Source: Gemmatimonadetes bacterium 2013_60CM_65_52
GTDB lineage: Bacteria > Gemmatimonadota > Gemmatimonadetes > Gemmatimonadales > Gemmatimonadaceae
NCBI GenBank assembly: GCA_002215645.1
Contig: NGFI01000013.1
Coordinates: forward strand, 124,001 to 188,000
Length of the DNA stretch: 64,000 nt
Direction of reading: 5' to 3'
A program made the translations under genes and the position numbers. Below are positions 41,649 through 50,429 of this stretch, one piece after another; position 1 is the first letter of the stretch; the number at the start of each line of letters is the position of its first letter. Under the pieces are notes generated by a model, which saw nothing but the letters and a program-made list of their open reading frames with translations, was not told where the DNA came from and ran no database searches.

Positions 41649-43996
41649 TGTGCCACGGCGGCAGGCAACCAGCGGCGCACGAGATCGGCCACCTGTTCGC
41701 GCGAGACGGGCTTGTCGATGAATGCGGCAGCTCCCTGAAGCGCTCCCCGAGACTCGGTCGCCACGACGCTCACAATCGCCACGGGAATGGCCTTCAGGGA
41801 CTCGTCTTCCTGGAGAATGCGAAACACGTCGAAGCCGCTGATCTGCGGCAGTCGAAGGTCGAGGAAGATGATGGCGGGCCGCAGCTCGCGCGTCATGCGC
41901 AGTCCTTCGATGCCAGTGGCGGCATGCTCGACGCGGCATCCGGCGTCCTCCAGGATGTGGCCGAGCAGCACGCGGGCATCCATGTCGTCGTCCACGACGA
42001 GCGCGAGAGGCGCCGCCTCGATGGCAAGAGATGGCCGCGACGAGACGCTTGGCGAGGCCGCGGGCGTGGCGCGCCGCCACGAGCGCGACGGCACCCCGAG
42101 CCGAATTCGCATGGTGGTGCCTTTTCCCTCCGTGCTTTCGACCTCGAGATGGTGCCCCATGAGCTGGCAGAGCGAGCGCGAGATGGCGAGGCCGAGTCCC
42201 GTCCCGCCGAAACGACGAGACGTGGACGATTCCGCCTGCTCGAACACGTTGAAGATCGCGGCGAGGCGGTGCGCGGGAATGCCGATCCCGGTGTCTCGGA
42301 CCGTGAGGCGAAGCGGATTTCCTTGATCGTCGGTGTCGACGCTCACCACGACTTCACCCTCGGTGGTGAACTTGATGGCATTGCCGATGAGGTTGATCAG
42401 CACCTGCTTCATGCGAGCCACATCGGTCTCGATCGACCTGAGCTGCGGCGGAAGCTCGGCGCGCAGCGTGACCGGCGTGTCGCGCGTCTGGCTCTCGAGC
42501 TCCTCGATGGTCTCCCGGACGAGGGTGTCGAGCATGACGGTGTCCAGCTCGAGCGTCATGCGACCGGCTTCGATCTTCGAGAGGTCGAGGATGTCGTTGA
42601 TCAGGCCGAGCAAGTGCTTGCCGTTCGTCGCAATGCGGTTGAGGTAGGAGAGTTCGTCGTCCGCAAACGTGCCGCGCTTGTTCTTGAGCAGCACGTTGGC
42701 GAAACCGATGACGGAGTTGAGGGGCGTCCGCAGCTCGTGACTCATGCGTGCGAGAAAGTCGCTCTTTGCACGGCTGGCGGCCTGTGCTTCGTCGCGCGCA
42801 ACGATGAGCTCCAGCTCGACACGCTTGCGCGCGGTGATGTCGCGGAAGTTCACGACGGCACCCGTCAATCGGCCGGTCTCGCGCAGTGGAGATGCCGTGT
42901 ACTCGACCTGGAGCGACGTGCCATCCTTGCGCCACATCACCTCGTCATCCACGTGACACGGGACCCCCGCGATGATTGCCTTCTCCATCGGGCAGTCGCG
43001 CCGCGGATAGGGCGTACCGTCCCTTCGGGTGTGATGCGTGAGCTCGTGCATGGGCTTCCCCACGACCTCGGCGGGCTCGAACCCCAGAAGCTCCGCACCG
43101 CGGTTGTTCAAAAAGGTCACGTCGCCACGCAAGTCCAGACCGTAGATCCCTTCGCCGGATGAATCGAGCAGCTGCCGGATGTTTGCGGCCAGGCGCTTGC
43201 GCTCCTCGCGGGCAGCGCGCGATTCGGTGACGTCGCGGAGCGTGCCCATCGTTCCGGTGAGTGCGCCGTGGCTGTCGCGGATGGCGTGAATCGTGACTTC
43301 CGCCCAGCGGTAGCCACCTGCCTTGTGGAAGTAGCGCAGCTCGACGAGCGCGGAGTCCGTGGCGCCGTCGGCGATGGGTTGCATCGTGTCGGCGAGCGAG
43401 GTGCGGTCCGAAGGATGGAGGTACGCAAGGTGATGGGTACCGAGCGTGCCTTCCACGCTGTTGCCCGTCAGCGACGTCCATGCCTGATTGAGGAACGTCC
43501 AGCGGCCCTGCGCGTCGGTCCTGTAGAAGACATCCTTGATCTGCTCGACGACCGTTCGGTATTTCTGCTCGCTCTCGGCGACCGCCTGCGCCGCTGCCTC
43601 GCGCTCCGTGACGTCGTGGACGAGGGCCATGCGCGCCGGCCGGCCCGCGAATTCAAGTGGATAGGAGTAGACCTCGACGTGCATGAGCCGTCCGGCCTTG
43701 GTCCGGTGCGTGGCCGTCCACGTATGGCTCAGTGTCGGCGGCGTCAAAGCCCGTACCTCCTGGAGTCGCACGTGCTCGGAGGGCGGACGCACGTCCCAGA
43801 GCGTCATGCCGAGAAATTCCTCGCGCGTCCAGCCATAGAAGCGTACAGCCGCCTCATTGACCTCGAGGAATGCGAGCGTGTCGCGATCGTAGACCCACGC
43901 GGGCTCGGGCGACAGCACGAAGAGCGGACGATACTTCTCGTCCGCAGCCGCACCCGTATCGGGGGCCAGGTTCGTCGTCCTGCTATCGGCAGCCAT
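41645..43996 (-). CDS. Hybrid histidine kinase, three PAS-HisKA-HATPase-REC
   Basis: 783 residues, no membrane helix. Three PAS/PAC domains (about 22-135, 143-262, 272-392) lead to HisKA with His420 in [14 protein letters not shown], HATPase with N-box (INLIGNAIKFT), DTGIGIP and GTGLGLAIS, and a C-terminal receiver (ALVVDDDMDAR, FLDLRLPQ, the Lys in IDKPVSREQ). The third PAS begins SSGEGIYGLDLRG, typical of PAS_4. It is a soluble cytosolic sensor, probably redox or ligand responsive. It is followed at its stop by the PAP2 gene (TTGA overlap). The gene on the other side (44091) is divergent. Confidence 0.95.
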   Translation of the reverse strand: MAADSRTTNLAPDTGAAADEKYRPLFVLSPEPAWVYDRDTLAFLEVNEAAVRFYGWTREEFLGMTLWDVRPPSEHVRLQEVRALTPPTLSHTWTATHRTKAGRLMHVEVYSYPLEFAGRPARMALVHDVTEREAAAQAVAESEQKYRTVVEQIKDVFYRTDAQGRWTFLNQAWTSLTGNSVEGTLGTHHLAYLHPSDRTSLADTMQPIADGATDSALVELRYFHKAGGYRWAEVTIHAIRDSHGALTGTMGTLRDVTESRAAREERKRLAANIRQLLDSSGEGIYGLDLRGDVTFLNNRGAELLGFEPAEVVGKPMHELTHHTRRDGTPYPRRDCPMEKAIIAGVPCHVDDEVMWRKDGTSLQVEYTASPLRETGRLTGAVVNFRDITARKRVELELIVARDEAQAASRAKSDFLARMSHELRTPLNSVIGFANVLLKNKRGTFADDELSYLNRIATNGKHLLGLINDILDLSKIEAGRMTLELDTVMLDTLVRETIEELESQTRDTPVTLRAELPPQLRSIETDVARMKQVLINLIGNAIKFTTEGEVVVSVDTDDQGNPLRLTVRDTGIGIPAHRLAAIFNVFEQAESSTSRRFGGTGLGLAISRSLCQLMGHHLEVESTEGKGTTMRIRLGVPSRSWRRATPAASPSVSSRPSLAIEAAPLALVVDDDMDARVLLGHILEDAGCRVEHAATGIEGLRMTRELRPAIIFLDLRLPQISGFDVFRILQEDESLKAIPVAIVSVVATESRGALQGAAAFIDKPVSREQVADLVRRWLPAAVAH

Positions 43997-44090
43997 CGCT
44001 GGAGTGTGGGACCTTCTCGGAGGTATCTTGGTGGTGCACAGTGCGCTGCGCGAGAGGCGCGGCGGTTCCTTCCTTCAGCGTGTGACGCTC

Positions 44091-44582
44091 ATGCCGGTCG
44101 TCGCCTTCGAGTCCCTGCCAGATGCATCGCGCGTGTGGGTCTTCGCTTCAGACCCCGCGCTGCCCGCCGCCGCCGCGAAAACGATGCTCAGCGGTGTGGA
44201 TTCTCACCTCAAGGAATGGAAAGCGCATGGTGAGCCGCTCACCGTGTCGCGCGAGTGGATCGAGGACCGGTTCCTCGTGGTTGCGGTGGATCAAACCCAC
44301 ACCGGTGCGTCCGGCTGCTCCATCGACGGTTTGTTTCGGGTGCTTCAACAGCTCGAGAACAGCGTGCACGCCAGCCTGGTGGGAGGTGGGCGCGTCTACT
44401 ATCGCGATCATCACGGCGTCATTCAGGCAGTCGGTCGCGGCGACATCGACCGGCTCGTGCACGAGGGAGAGATCACGAAGGACACCGTGGTATTTGACAC
44501 GACGCTGTCGGACCTGGGCGACTGGCGACGCAAGTTCGAGCGCCCCGCCAGAGAAAGCTGGGTCGGTGAGCTGATCCACTAA
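44091..44582 (+). CDS. Conserved protein of unknown function with ASGCSID motif
   Basis: 163 residues from ATG 44091, which is preferred over an upstream ATG because MPVVAFESLPDASRVWVF is where the fold begins. The central motif DQTHTGASGCSIDGLFRVL, with Cys and His side by side, and the earlier KEWKAHGEPLTVS and DRFLVVAVDQ match a short protein family seen in Bacteroidota and relatives, which databases have sometimes labelled as an ABC transporter ATPase without a Walker motif being present. No Walker A is seen here either. Cytosolic, function unknown. Divergent from the kinase at 41645-43996. Confidence 0.75.
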   Translation: MPVVAFESLPDASRVWVFASDPALPAAAAKTMLSGVDSHLKEWKAHGEPLTVSREWIEDRFLVVAVDQTHTGASGCSIDGLFRVLQQLENSVHASLVGGGRVYYRDHHGVIQAVGRGDIDRLVHEGEITKDTVVFDTTLSDLGDWRRKFERPARESWVGELIH

Positions 44583-44590
44583 CCGCCCCG

Positions 44591-45628
44591 TCACGCCAGC
44601 CAGCGATCGAGATTCTCGCGGACGAAAGGATCGTCCGCCAGCTCGGGATAGTGTCGACAGACGCGATCGATCTCTTCGGTCTGGCCCGGCGAAAGCGTTT
44701 CCGCCGGGTCGAGGCACCAGGTGCCGCGCATCAGCCCCTGCCGCCGCAGGATTTCGTGAATGCCGGGAATACAGCCGGCAAATCCGTGCGCCGCGTCGAA
44801 GAGCGCGCCATTGGCGTCGGTGATAGCCGCGCCTTCGCGTAGCCAGGTCAGCGCCGGCGCCCCCGTATCGCGCTTCACGCGCTCGAGCAGATCTACCGCT
44901 CTCTGCGTCCAGACAGCCCATTGCCCCAACAAGCCGCCCACGATGCGGCGACTGGAACCGTCCGGTACTGGATACGGTGTCAAGAGGTCGGTGACGATGC
45001 TGTCGTCGTTGCCCGTGTACAACGCCAGGTCATCACGCCCGGACTCGGCCACCGCCTGCACGACGTCGAGGGTCTGATAGCGGTTGAAGGGCGCAATCTT
45101 TACCGCCCAGGCGTTCTCGATTTCGGCGAAGCGGCGCCAGAATGCACGGCTGAGTACGCGTCCTCCAACCGCTGGTTGCAGGTAGAAGCCGAATAGCGGC
45201 AGCACGTCGGCAACAGCACGACAGTGAGACAGCAGTTGGTCGTCATCAGCGCCCTGAAGGGCGCCGAGTGATAGGAGAATCATGTCGTAGCCCACGTCGT
45301 GCGCAACACGCGCCTCATCTACAGCCTGCGCTGTCTTACCGATGACTCCGGCAATCAGTACACATCGCGGACCAGTCGAGAACCATGAGCTCGCTGTTTG
45401 TGCGGCGAGTTCCAATACCGGCGCGTAGAGACCGTGCTGTCGGATGCCGAATTGCGTCGTGTGTACCCCGACGGCGATGCCCCCGGCGCCCGCATCCATG
45501 TAATACCGTGTCAGTGCACACTGGTGCCGTTCATCGAGCGTACGCCGCTCCGTAAGAGCGAGCGGATGAGCCGGAATTACCGTTCCGGCTTGAAGTCTCT
45601 CGCGAACCGTCGTCTCAGAAGCTGCCAT
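44591..45628 (-). CDS. DapA-family class I aldolase/lyase
   Basis: 345 residues with the TIM-barrel of the dihydrodipicolinate synthase/N-acetylneuraminate lyase family. The Schiff-base Lys177 lies in AWAVKIAPFNRYQ and the partner Tyr149 in FGFYLQPAVGG; AGVIGKTAQAVDEA matches the strand 3 region. True DapA is shorter (about 292) and has a conserved lysine-biosynthesis context, so this enzyme probably cleaves or condenses a 2-keto acid or sugar acid. It is the last gene of the PlsC-epimerase-lyase operon and overlaps the stop region of the epimerase by 14 bases. The ligand is not known. Confidence 0.88.
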   Translation of the reverse strand: MAASETTVRERLQAGTVIPAHPLALTERRTLDERHQCALTRYYMDAGAGGIAVGVHTTQFGIRQHGLYAPVLELAAQTASSWFSTGPRCVLIAGVIGKTAQAVDEARVAHDVGYDMILLSLGALQGADDDQLLSHCRAVADVLPLFGFYLQPAVGGRVLSRAFWRRFAEIENAWAVKIAPFNRYQTLDVVQAVAESGRDDLALYTGNDDSIVTDLLTPYPVPDGSSRRIVGGLLGQWAVWTQRAVDLLERVKRDTGAPALTWLREGAAITDANGALFDAAHGFAGCIPGIHEILRRQGLMRGTWCLDPAETLSPGQTEEIDRVCRHYPELADDPFVRENLDRWLA

Positions 45629-46643
45629 CGCGCTTCTCGAAGCCGGTCGGCTTGCCGAGCAGCCGCCCGCGCGAGGTGAGCCACTCCGCCACCCAGTCCA
45701 GCAGCGTGGAATGGTGCAACGGCTCGAGGTCGAGCATCGAGCCCATGCGCGTCGAATTGCTCAGCAGCGCGTCTGGCACCTCGTCGCCGACGAATGACGG
45801 CGTGCAGTCGAGTCGCGCGGCCAATTCCTCCGCGAGCGCCTTCACGCGCAGACATTCACGTCCGGCAACATTCACGACGAACGGCTCCGGAGCGGCAGCT
45901 CGCGACAGCGCGGCGATCGCGAACGCGTTCGCGTCACCCTGCCAGATGACGTTGACCCAGCTCATTCGAAGATCGATCGGCTGGTGCGACTGGATCTTCA
46001 CCCCGAGATCCGTCAGCACGCCATACCGGAGGTCGTGCGCATAGTTGAGCCGGACGATCGCCGTGGGTGTGTCATGTCCCGCAGCGGCGGCCGAGTAGAT
46101 CCGCTCGCGTGCGACGCATGACCAGGCGTACTCACCGACCGGCGCAAGCAAGTCTTCCTCGCGCGAGCCTCCCTGAGCAGCCAGTGTGAGCGCGTAGACG
46201 TTTCCGGTGCTGAACACCGCGATCCGTGCGCCGCGGAACCGCTCGGCCACGAGCGTCGGGAGGCCTGCGTTGAGCAGCCACGTCATGGCCGGATTTCCGG
46301 TCGTGCCAAACTTCTGACCAGCCATGTAGATGACGTTTTCCGTATCGGGAAGCGCCGCCAGGGCACGCGGATCGAGCAGATCAGCAGAGATCGTCTCGAC
46401 ACCGGCCGCACGGAGCATCAAGGCAGCCTGCTCGTCCGTCCACCGGGACACCGCAGTCACACGACGCCCGGACGCCGCGCGCTTCACCATTCGCCCAAGG
46501 GAAGGCCCCATTTTTCCGCCGGCGCCGAGAATGAGGAAATCGCCGGAGAGGGTGGACAGCAGCGAAACGAGCGAAGCCGGCGGGCGGGAGAGCAGCTCCT
46601 CGAGCTCGTCGTCGGAACGCGGTGCTGTCCGGAGGTCTTTCAC
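45615..46643 (-). CDS. NAD-dependent epimerase/dehydratase-like protein
   Basis: 342 residues from GTG 46643, which overlaps the stop of the acyltransferase (GTGA). It is an extended SDR-type protein: a first strand FLILGAGGKMGPSLG with a glycine-rich nucleotide loop, then VIYMAGQKFGTTG, a start of the catalytic region VFSTGNVYAL and GEYAWSCVARERI. The classical YxxxK of epimerases is not plain; AWSCVARE occupies its place, so activity may differ. A neighbouring DapA-like lyase suggests a sugar-acid pathway. The long upstream frame to 46826 overlaps the acyltransferase and is not used. Confidence 0.85.
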   Translation of the reverse strand: MKDLRTAPRSDDELEELLSRPPASLVSLLSTLSGDFLILGAGGKMGPSLGRMVKRAASGRRVTAVSRWTDEQAALMLRAAGVETISADLLDPRALAALPDTENVIYMAGQKFGTTGNPAMTWLLNAGLPTLVAERFRGARIAVFSTGNVYALTLAAQGGSREEDLLAPVGEYAWSCVARERIYSAAAAGHDTPTAIVRLNYAHDLRYGVLTDLGVKIQSHQPIDLRMSWVNVIWQGDANAFAIAALSRAAAPEPFVVNVAGRECLRVKALAEELAARLDCTPSFVGDEVPDALLSNSTRMGSMLDLEPLHHSTLLDWVAEWLTSRGRLLGKPTGFEKRDGSF

Positions 46644-47395
46644 ACGGACTTCGCCTCGGCGGCCAGTTCGCGCTGAAGCACTCGCCGCGCGCGGTCGATG
46701 GTGTCGTGCGTCTGATCGCGCAGTGCCGCGACATCCTTGGCAGTCAGGCCGGATGTCGGAATCGGCGCCAACACCCGTGCCTTCGCACGCGCGCGCCGAA
46801 AAGCGAAGCTTCCCTTGGCCATGCACGAGCGCGTTCCGGCCACAGCAATCGGGAGGATGGGCACTCCGGCATCGATGGCGATGCGAAACGCGCCATCCTT
46901 GAACGGGAGCATCTCGTCCGTCCTGGCGCGCGTTCCTTCAGGAAAGATCATGACGCTCACGCGCTTCGCGAGCCGGTCCCGGCATCCCGCAACCGCCGAG
47001 ACGATACTCTCACGCTTGCCGCGCTTGATGGGGATGTCGCTCGCCATCCGCATGAGCCAGCCATAGACGGGAATCTTGAACAGCGTGTCCTTCGACAGCC
47101 ACTTCATCTCCCACGGGAAATGGCTGATGAGGAAAATGTCGGCGTAAGACTCGTGATTTGATACCGCGACGTACGGGTTTCGCGGATTGGCTGGTGTGGG
47201 CCCATCGGTCTCGAAATGCCAGAGCGGATTCAAGGTCACCGTTGCCACAGCCAGCTGCCGGAACGCGCGCCCCGCGTGGTAGCGGCCTGGATCGAATGGG
47301 GCGGTAAACAGCCAAACCACGCCGACGTACAGGAGGCCGACGAGGACGACGAGCACCAACGTGATCCAGCCGATTGCGCTGAGGATTCGTTCCAT
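46640..47395 (-). CDS. 1-acyl-sn-glycerol-3-phosphate acyltransferase (PlsC-like)
   Basis: 251 residues from ATG 47395 (an ATG at 47437 is also possible and would overlap sufE). An N-terminal membrane helix (LVLVVLVGLLYVGVVWLF) precedes a catalytic domain with NHESYAD, the NHX4D motif, and FPEGTRART, the second acyl-CoA motif; GWLMRMASDIPIKRG is the usual intermediate segment. PlsC makes phosphatidic acid from lysophosphatidic acid and acyl donors, at the inner face of the membrane. It is the first of a three-gene overlapping set with the epimerase and the DapA-like lyase. An ornithine-lipid or other acyl transferase cannot be excluded. Confidence 0.88.
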   Translation of the reverse strand: MERILSAIGWITLVLVVLVGLLYVGVVWLFTAPFDPGRYHAGRAFRQLAVATVTLNPLWHFETDGPTPANPRNPYVAVSNHESYADIFLISHFPWEMKWLSKDTLFKIPVYGWLMRMASDIPIKRGKRESIVSAVAGCRDRLAKRVSVMIFPEGTRARTDEMLPFKDGAFRIAIDAGVPILPIAVAGTRSCMAKGSFAFRRARAKARVLAPIPTSGLTAKDVAALRDQTHDTIDRARRVLQRELAAEAKSV

Positions 47396-47411
47396 CAGAT
47401 GTCGTTCGGGT

Positions 47412-47858
47412 TCAGGCGGCGATTGCGTTACGGGCATGGCGCTTGACGCGCGAGATCATCGCGTTGAGACCGGCTTCGCGCCCCGCCAGACCGATTCCTT
47501 CCATCATCTGCCGCACGAAATCCGAGGGAATGGCGAGCGTCGTCTCCGGCGGCTGGCCGTTGACGGCGGAGAACAGGATCGCCAGGAAGGCGGCAATGGT
47601 CGGCGACTGCCGGGAGTTGAGATCCGCGTAGAAGTAGAGTTTGCCGTCGCGAACTTCCGGGAACAAATCCACGCGGGTCTGGCATTCAGGTACGTTGAAG
47701 GCGGCACGATCGAGAGCCGCGAGGCGATCAGGTACAGGCTCGAGCTGCTTCGCATAGTGCAGCAAGGCCTGCATCTTTTCCTCGCGTCCGAGGGCGCGGA
47801 ATCTGCTGAGCACTCGCGCCACCGACGGCGGGAGCGACGCGTCGTCGGGTTCCGTCAT
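47412..47858 (-). CDS. sufE: SufE family Fe-S assembly sulfur acceptor
   Basis: 148 residues from ATG 47858 (ATG at 47876 is also in frame). The family motif PECQTRVDLF contains the catalytic Cys that accepts sulfur from the SufS desulfurase. Further family features are KMQALLHYAKQLEPVP and FLAILFSAVNGQPP with the helix that follows (SDFVRQMMEGIGL). SufE transfers sulfide to the SufBCD scaffold. SufS and SufBCD are not in the window. It is upstream of the acyltransferase gene, same strand, with the junction overlapping or 16 bases apart depending on the start. Confidence 0.9.
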   Translation of the reverse strand: MTEPDDASLPPSVARVLSRFRALGREEKMQALLHYAKQLEPVPDRLAALDRAAFNVPECQTRVDLFPEVRDGKLYFYADLNSRQSPTIAAFLAILFSAVNGQPPETTLAIPSDFVRQMMEGIGLAGREAGLNAMISRVKRHARNAIAA

Positions 47859-47932
47859 GCTGGAGATAAAAACCATGGCGTGAACGCGTCAAGCGTTCTC
47901 GCCGCCCACTGCCCACCCAAGCACGAGAAACA

Positions 47933-48358
47933 ATGCCGACCAGAAAGGCGACAGCGAAGTGGACCGGAGGGCTCAAGAGCGGAAACGGCAGCTTCCGCTC
48001 CGAGACCGGCCTTACCGCGAACTACAGCTTTGGCACGCGATTCGGCGACCAGGCGGGCTCCAATCCCGAGGAGCTCCTCGCCGCCGCCGAGGCGGCCTGT
48101 TTCAGCATGGCGCTCAGCGCGGGGCTCGAAAAGGAGGGTTTCACGCTCACCAACATCGAGACGTCGGCGGCCTGCACCGTCGAGAAGGTGGGTGAAGGAT
48201 TCAAGATCACGCGCATGGATCTCACCGTCACCGCAAGCGTGCCCGGAGTCGACAACACGAAATTCCAGGCAATCGCGCTCGCCACGAAGGAAAGCTGCCC
48301 CGTCTCTACGGCGCTCAAAGGAAACGTGACGATCAGTCTTCAGGCGACGCTCGCCTGA
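47933..48358 (+). CDS. OsmC family peroxidase
   Basis: 141 residues with the two OsmC cysteines: AACFSMALS and ESCPVSTALK. The first 40 residues contain the family strand AKWTGGLKSGNGSF, and GSNPEELLAAAEAACF is the conserved entrance to the active site. The enzyme reduces organic hydroperoxides with thiol donors and is cytosolic. ATG at 47933, 75 bases from the divergent sufE. Its stop overlaps the 3' end of the converging glycosyltransferase gene by 19 bases. Confidence 0.93.
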   Translation: MPTRKATAKWTGGLKSGNGSFRSETGLTANYSFGTRFGDQAGSNPEELLAAAEAACFSMALSAGLEKEGFTLTNIETSAACTVEKVGEGFKITRMDLTVTASVPGVDNTKFQAIALATKESCPVSTALKGNVTISLQATLA

Positions 48359-49446
48359 TCGCTCACTGCCGCACGCCGCCAGAGTGAGCGCTGCACGGCG
48401 ATCCAGATCGCGAGCGTGGGAATCGCGAGCCGATAGAGCATGATCGTCTCGTCCCGCCAGATACGGCCGGGGACGAGCGTGCTGAGGAGTGGGATGCTGA
48501 CGAAGGCCACACCAAACAGCAGCGTGCGGAGTGGTGTCGGATCGTCCGCGAACCAGAGCGTCGCTCCGACGAACGCAATGAGGAAGCTGGCCCGCTCGGC
48601 CTGGTGGTTGAACAGCACCACGTAGAGCAGCACGGAACAAAGGTAAAGAAAGCGAAACGGCGTCTCATCCCATCGATTGCGGCGCACGGCGAGTGGCGCG
48701 AGAAGGACGATGGTGCCGCCGAGCTGTATGGGCCAGTTCGGCACTGCGAGCCCCGTCCACCGATGCACCAGCTCCATCACCGAGAACCATCGCTGGCCCG
48801 CATCGAATGACTCGACGGCCCGCCACGACGTGTACTGCGCGAGCAGGGTCGATGGCGACGTCACGAGCAGCGGCAGCGCGAAGGCCACAATCGCCGCTCC
48901 ACCGGCCAGCAATCCCGTACGAATGGCCCGACGGCGCGGAATGGCGAACGTGAGCGCGACGAGCGGAAAGATCTTCACCGAAGCGCCGAGCACCGTGGCC
49001 GCCGCGGCCTGCCAGAGCCGCAATTTTTCCAGCGCGGCGAACGTGAAGATGATCAACGCCGCAACCAGCGCGTTGCTCTGCGCGTTCTGCATGCCCCGGA
49101 GAACCTCGAGGAGCAGACAACTCTGCGCGATGAGCGCCGCGCGCGCCGAGAGCACCCGCTCGACCGCGAGAAAGAGAAGGACGGCGTTCAGCGAGTTCCA
49201 GAGGAACAGCGCGAGCGGCCAGGGGAGCCACGCGAACGGCTCGAACAGGAGCGCGAACGTCGGGCTGTACTTGAAGCGATCGGAGTGCTCGGCCGGATAC
49301 TCGGCGTAGAGGTCGTCTCCTGCCAGCAGGTGCCGGGACGCGAGCCGGAAGATCTCGAAGTTGCCCGATGGACGCGCGGCGCTTCGCAGCGATGCAGCGG
49401 CGTCGCCGCGCACGACCGCCGACGCGGCGCGCGAGAACGCAGGCAA
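48340..49446 (-). CDS. GT87-like membrane glycosyltransferase (DUF2029)
   Basis: At least 368 residues with about nine membrane helices. The large loop after the first helices, LYAEYPAEHSDRFKYSPTFALLF, has the Asp/Tyr-rich site typical of alpha-mannosyltransferases of family GT87 (DUF2029). The 49446 TTG start is uncertain: the same frame remains open upstream for about 25 residues that read like an N-terminal membrane helix (RRILLALFLIVAG), with only CTG or other rare starts available. The enzyme would transfer a sugar from a polyprenyl carrier. It overlaps the OsmC gene at its 3' end. Confidence 0.8.
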   Translation of the reverse strand: MPAFSRAASAVVRGDAAASLRSAARPSGNFEIFRLASRHLLAGDDLYAEYPAEHSDRFKYSPTFALLFEPFAWLPWPLALFLWNSLNAVLLFLAVERVLSARAALIAQSCLLLEVLRGMQNAQSNALVAALIIFTFAALEKLRLWQAAAATVLGASVKIFPLVALTFAIPRRRAIRTGLLAGGAAIVAFALPLLVTSPSTLLAQYTSWRAVESFDAGQRWFSVMELVHRWTGLAVPNWPIQLGGTIVLLAPLAVRRNRWDETPFRFLYLCSVLLYVVLFNHQAERASFLIAFVGATLWFADDPTPLRTLLFGVAFVSIPLLSTLVPGRIWRDETIMLYRLAIPTLAIWIAVQRSLWRRAAVSDQASVA

Positions 49447-49531
49447 CGTCGCGAGCCATTTCCCCGTCGCGTCCGTGCCCGCGACGATCAGGAAAAGCGC
49501 GAGCAGGATCCGCCGAGGACGAGCCAGACTT

Positions 49532-49840
49532 TCAGACGCTGTAGTATTCCTTGATGCACATCGTGACGACGCGCTGGAGCAGGCGTACCTGCTCCGCCGT
49601 GTCCGACATGGCCCGAACCTCGGGCAGGCTGCTCCAGAGGTCCTTGAGCGTAACGAGCAACTGCTCGGGAAGGATGTGCTTCTCGTGCGCCTCGCGCGCC
49701 ACGAGCATCAGCGCGGTCTGAAGCGGGCTCGGCGACTGGCCATCCGAGAGGTACCGGCGAAGGGCGTCCTTGAGGGCGGCAATCGTCTCGTCGGCCAAGG
49801 GACTCGGCGGCGGCGTCCCCGTGTCGTGCGCCATCATCAT
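49532..49840 (-). CDS. Hypothetical helical protein, 102 aa
   Basis: Start at one of three adjacent ATG codons (49834-49840). It is a soluble helical protein: ADETIAALKDALRRYLSD, LQTALMLVAREAHEKHILPEQLL and a final MSDTAEQVRLLQRVVTMCIKEYYSV. I do not recognise a family. It lies directly upstream of the GT87-like glycosyltransferase, and the transferase frame probably begins inside or just after its end, suggesting coupling. The upstream extension to 49939 is low complexity and not used. Confidence 0.7.
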   Translation of the reverse strand: MMMAHDTGTPPPSPLADETIAALKDALRRYLSDGQSPSPLQTALMLVAREAHEKHILPEQLLVTLKDLWSSLPEVRAMSDTAEQVRLLQRVVTMCIKEYYSV

Positions 49841-50044
49841 CGAATGAAGAGCCCGTTGAGGTGAAACCAGGGCAGCGGTGACGCGCTTCGAGCGGCCTCG
49901 TCGCTGAGCTCGCGACGAATGTTTATCCGGCGTAGGCATCCGTCAAGGGCAGCCGTCACCACTGTACTGTGTCAGGCGGCGCACTACTTGCATAACAGAG
50001 ACAGTTTTTCCTCCTACGGGCCACACTCCGCTGTTCCGAACGAC

Positions 50045-50404
50045 GTGAGCCGCCACGCCATACTCGTGTTCTCATCGGATGCACTGGCGGCCGCGCTACT
50101 CGCGGCTGCCGCCGAGTTGGCGGGTTATGCGCCGCATTTCGCTCGGACCGATGAGACTGCTCGCAGTGCAGTCCGCCGCGTGCGCCCGCGTCTCGTGCTC
50201 ATCGACGTCGATCACGACGAGACGTGCTCGGACGAGTTCATCGGTCCGGCGCTCATGATGCAGGCGCGCGTGCTGCTTGTCAGATCCAAGCGCAGCCACC
50301 GTGATGCAAGCGACCTGGTCGAGCGGCTTCGCGTGCGCGTCCTCGATCTGCCAATGGATTACGGGGCGCTCACGAGGACGCTCAAGGAGGAGCTGGAACG
50401 GTGA
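50045..50404 (+). CDS. Receiver-like (pseudo-receiver) domain protein
   Basis: 119 residues starting at GTG 50045. The order of strands and helices fits a response-regulator receiver: HAILVFSSDALAAALLAAAAELAG, then a strand LVLIDVDHDET that carries Asp residues at the phospho-acceptor position, then RVLLVRSKR. The usual DD pair in the first loop and the conserved Lys near the C-terminus (here LPMDYG) are missing, so normal phosphorylation is doubtful. No output domain follows. It may bind a partner by protein contact only. The longer upstream frame (49919) is not protein-like. Confidence 0.6.
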   Translation: MSRHAILVFSSDALAAALLAAAAELAGYAPHFARTDETARSAVRRVRPRLVLIDVDHDETCSDEFIGPALMMQARVLLVRSKRSHRDASDLVERLRVRVLDLPMDYGALTRTLKEELER

Positions 50405-50408
50405 CAAG

Positions 50409-50429
50409 ACGGTGAATGGCGTTCACCGT
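50409..50429. repeat. GGTGAA-type hairpin at the 3' ends of two converging genes
   Basis: ACGGTGAA at 50409-50416 pairs with TTCACCGT at 50422-50429; a third TTCACC copy follows at 50436-50441. The same words build the 14-bp hairpin at 21132-21167. Here the right part overlaps the last codons of recQ, so the repeat has become coding. Confidence 0.6.

Noticed and set aside
41013-42080. Long minus-strand frame upstream of the PAP2 start
   Set aside because: The extra 140 codons overlap the receiver part of the kinase in another frame; the TTG at 41648 fits the membrane fold.
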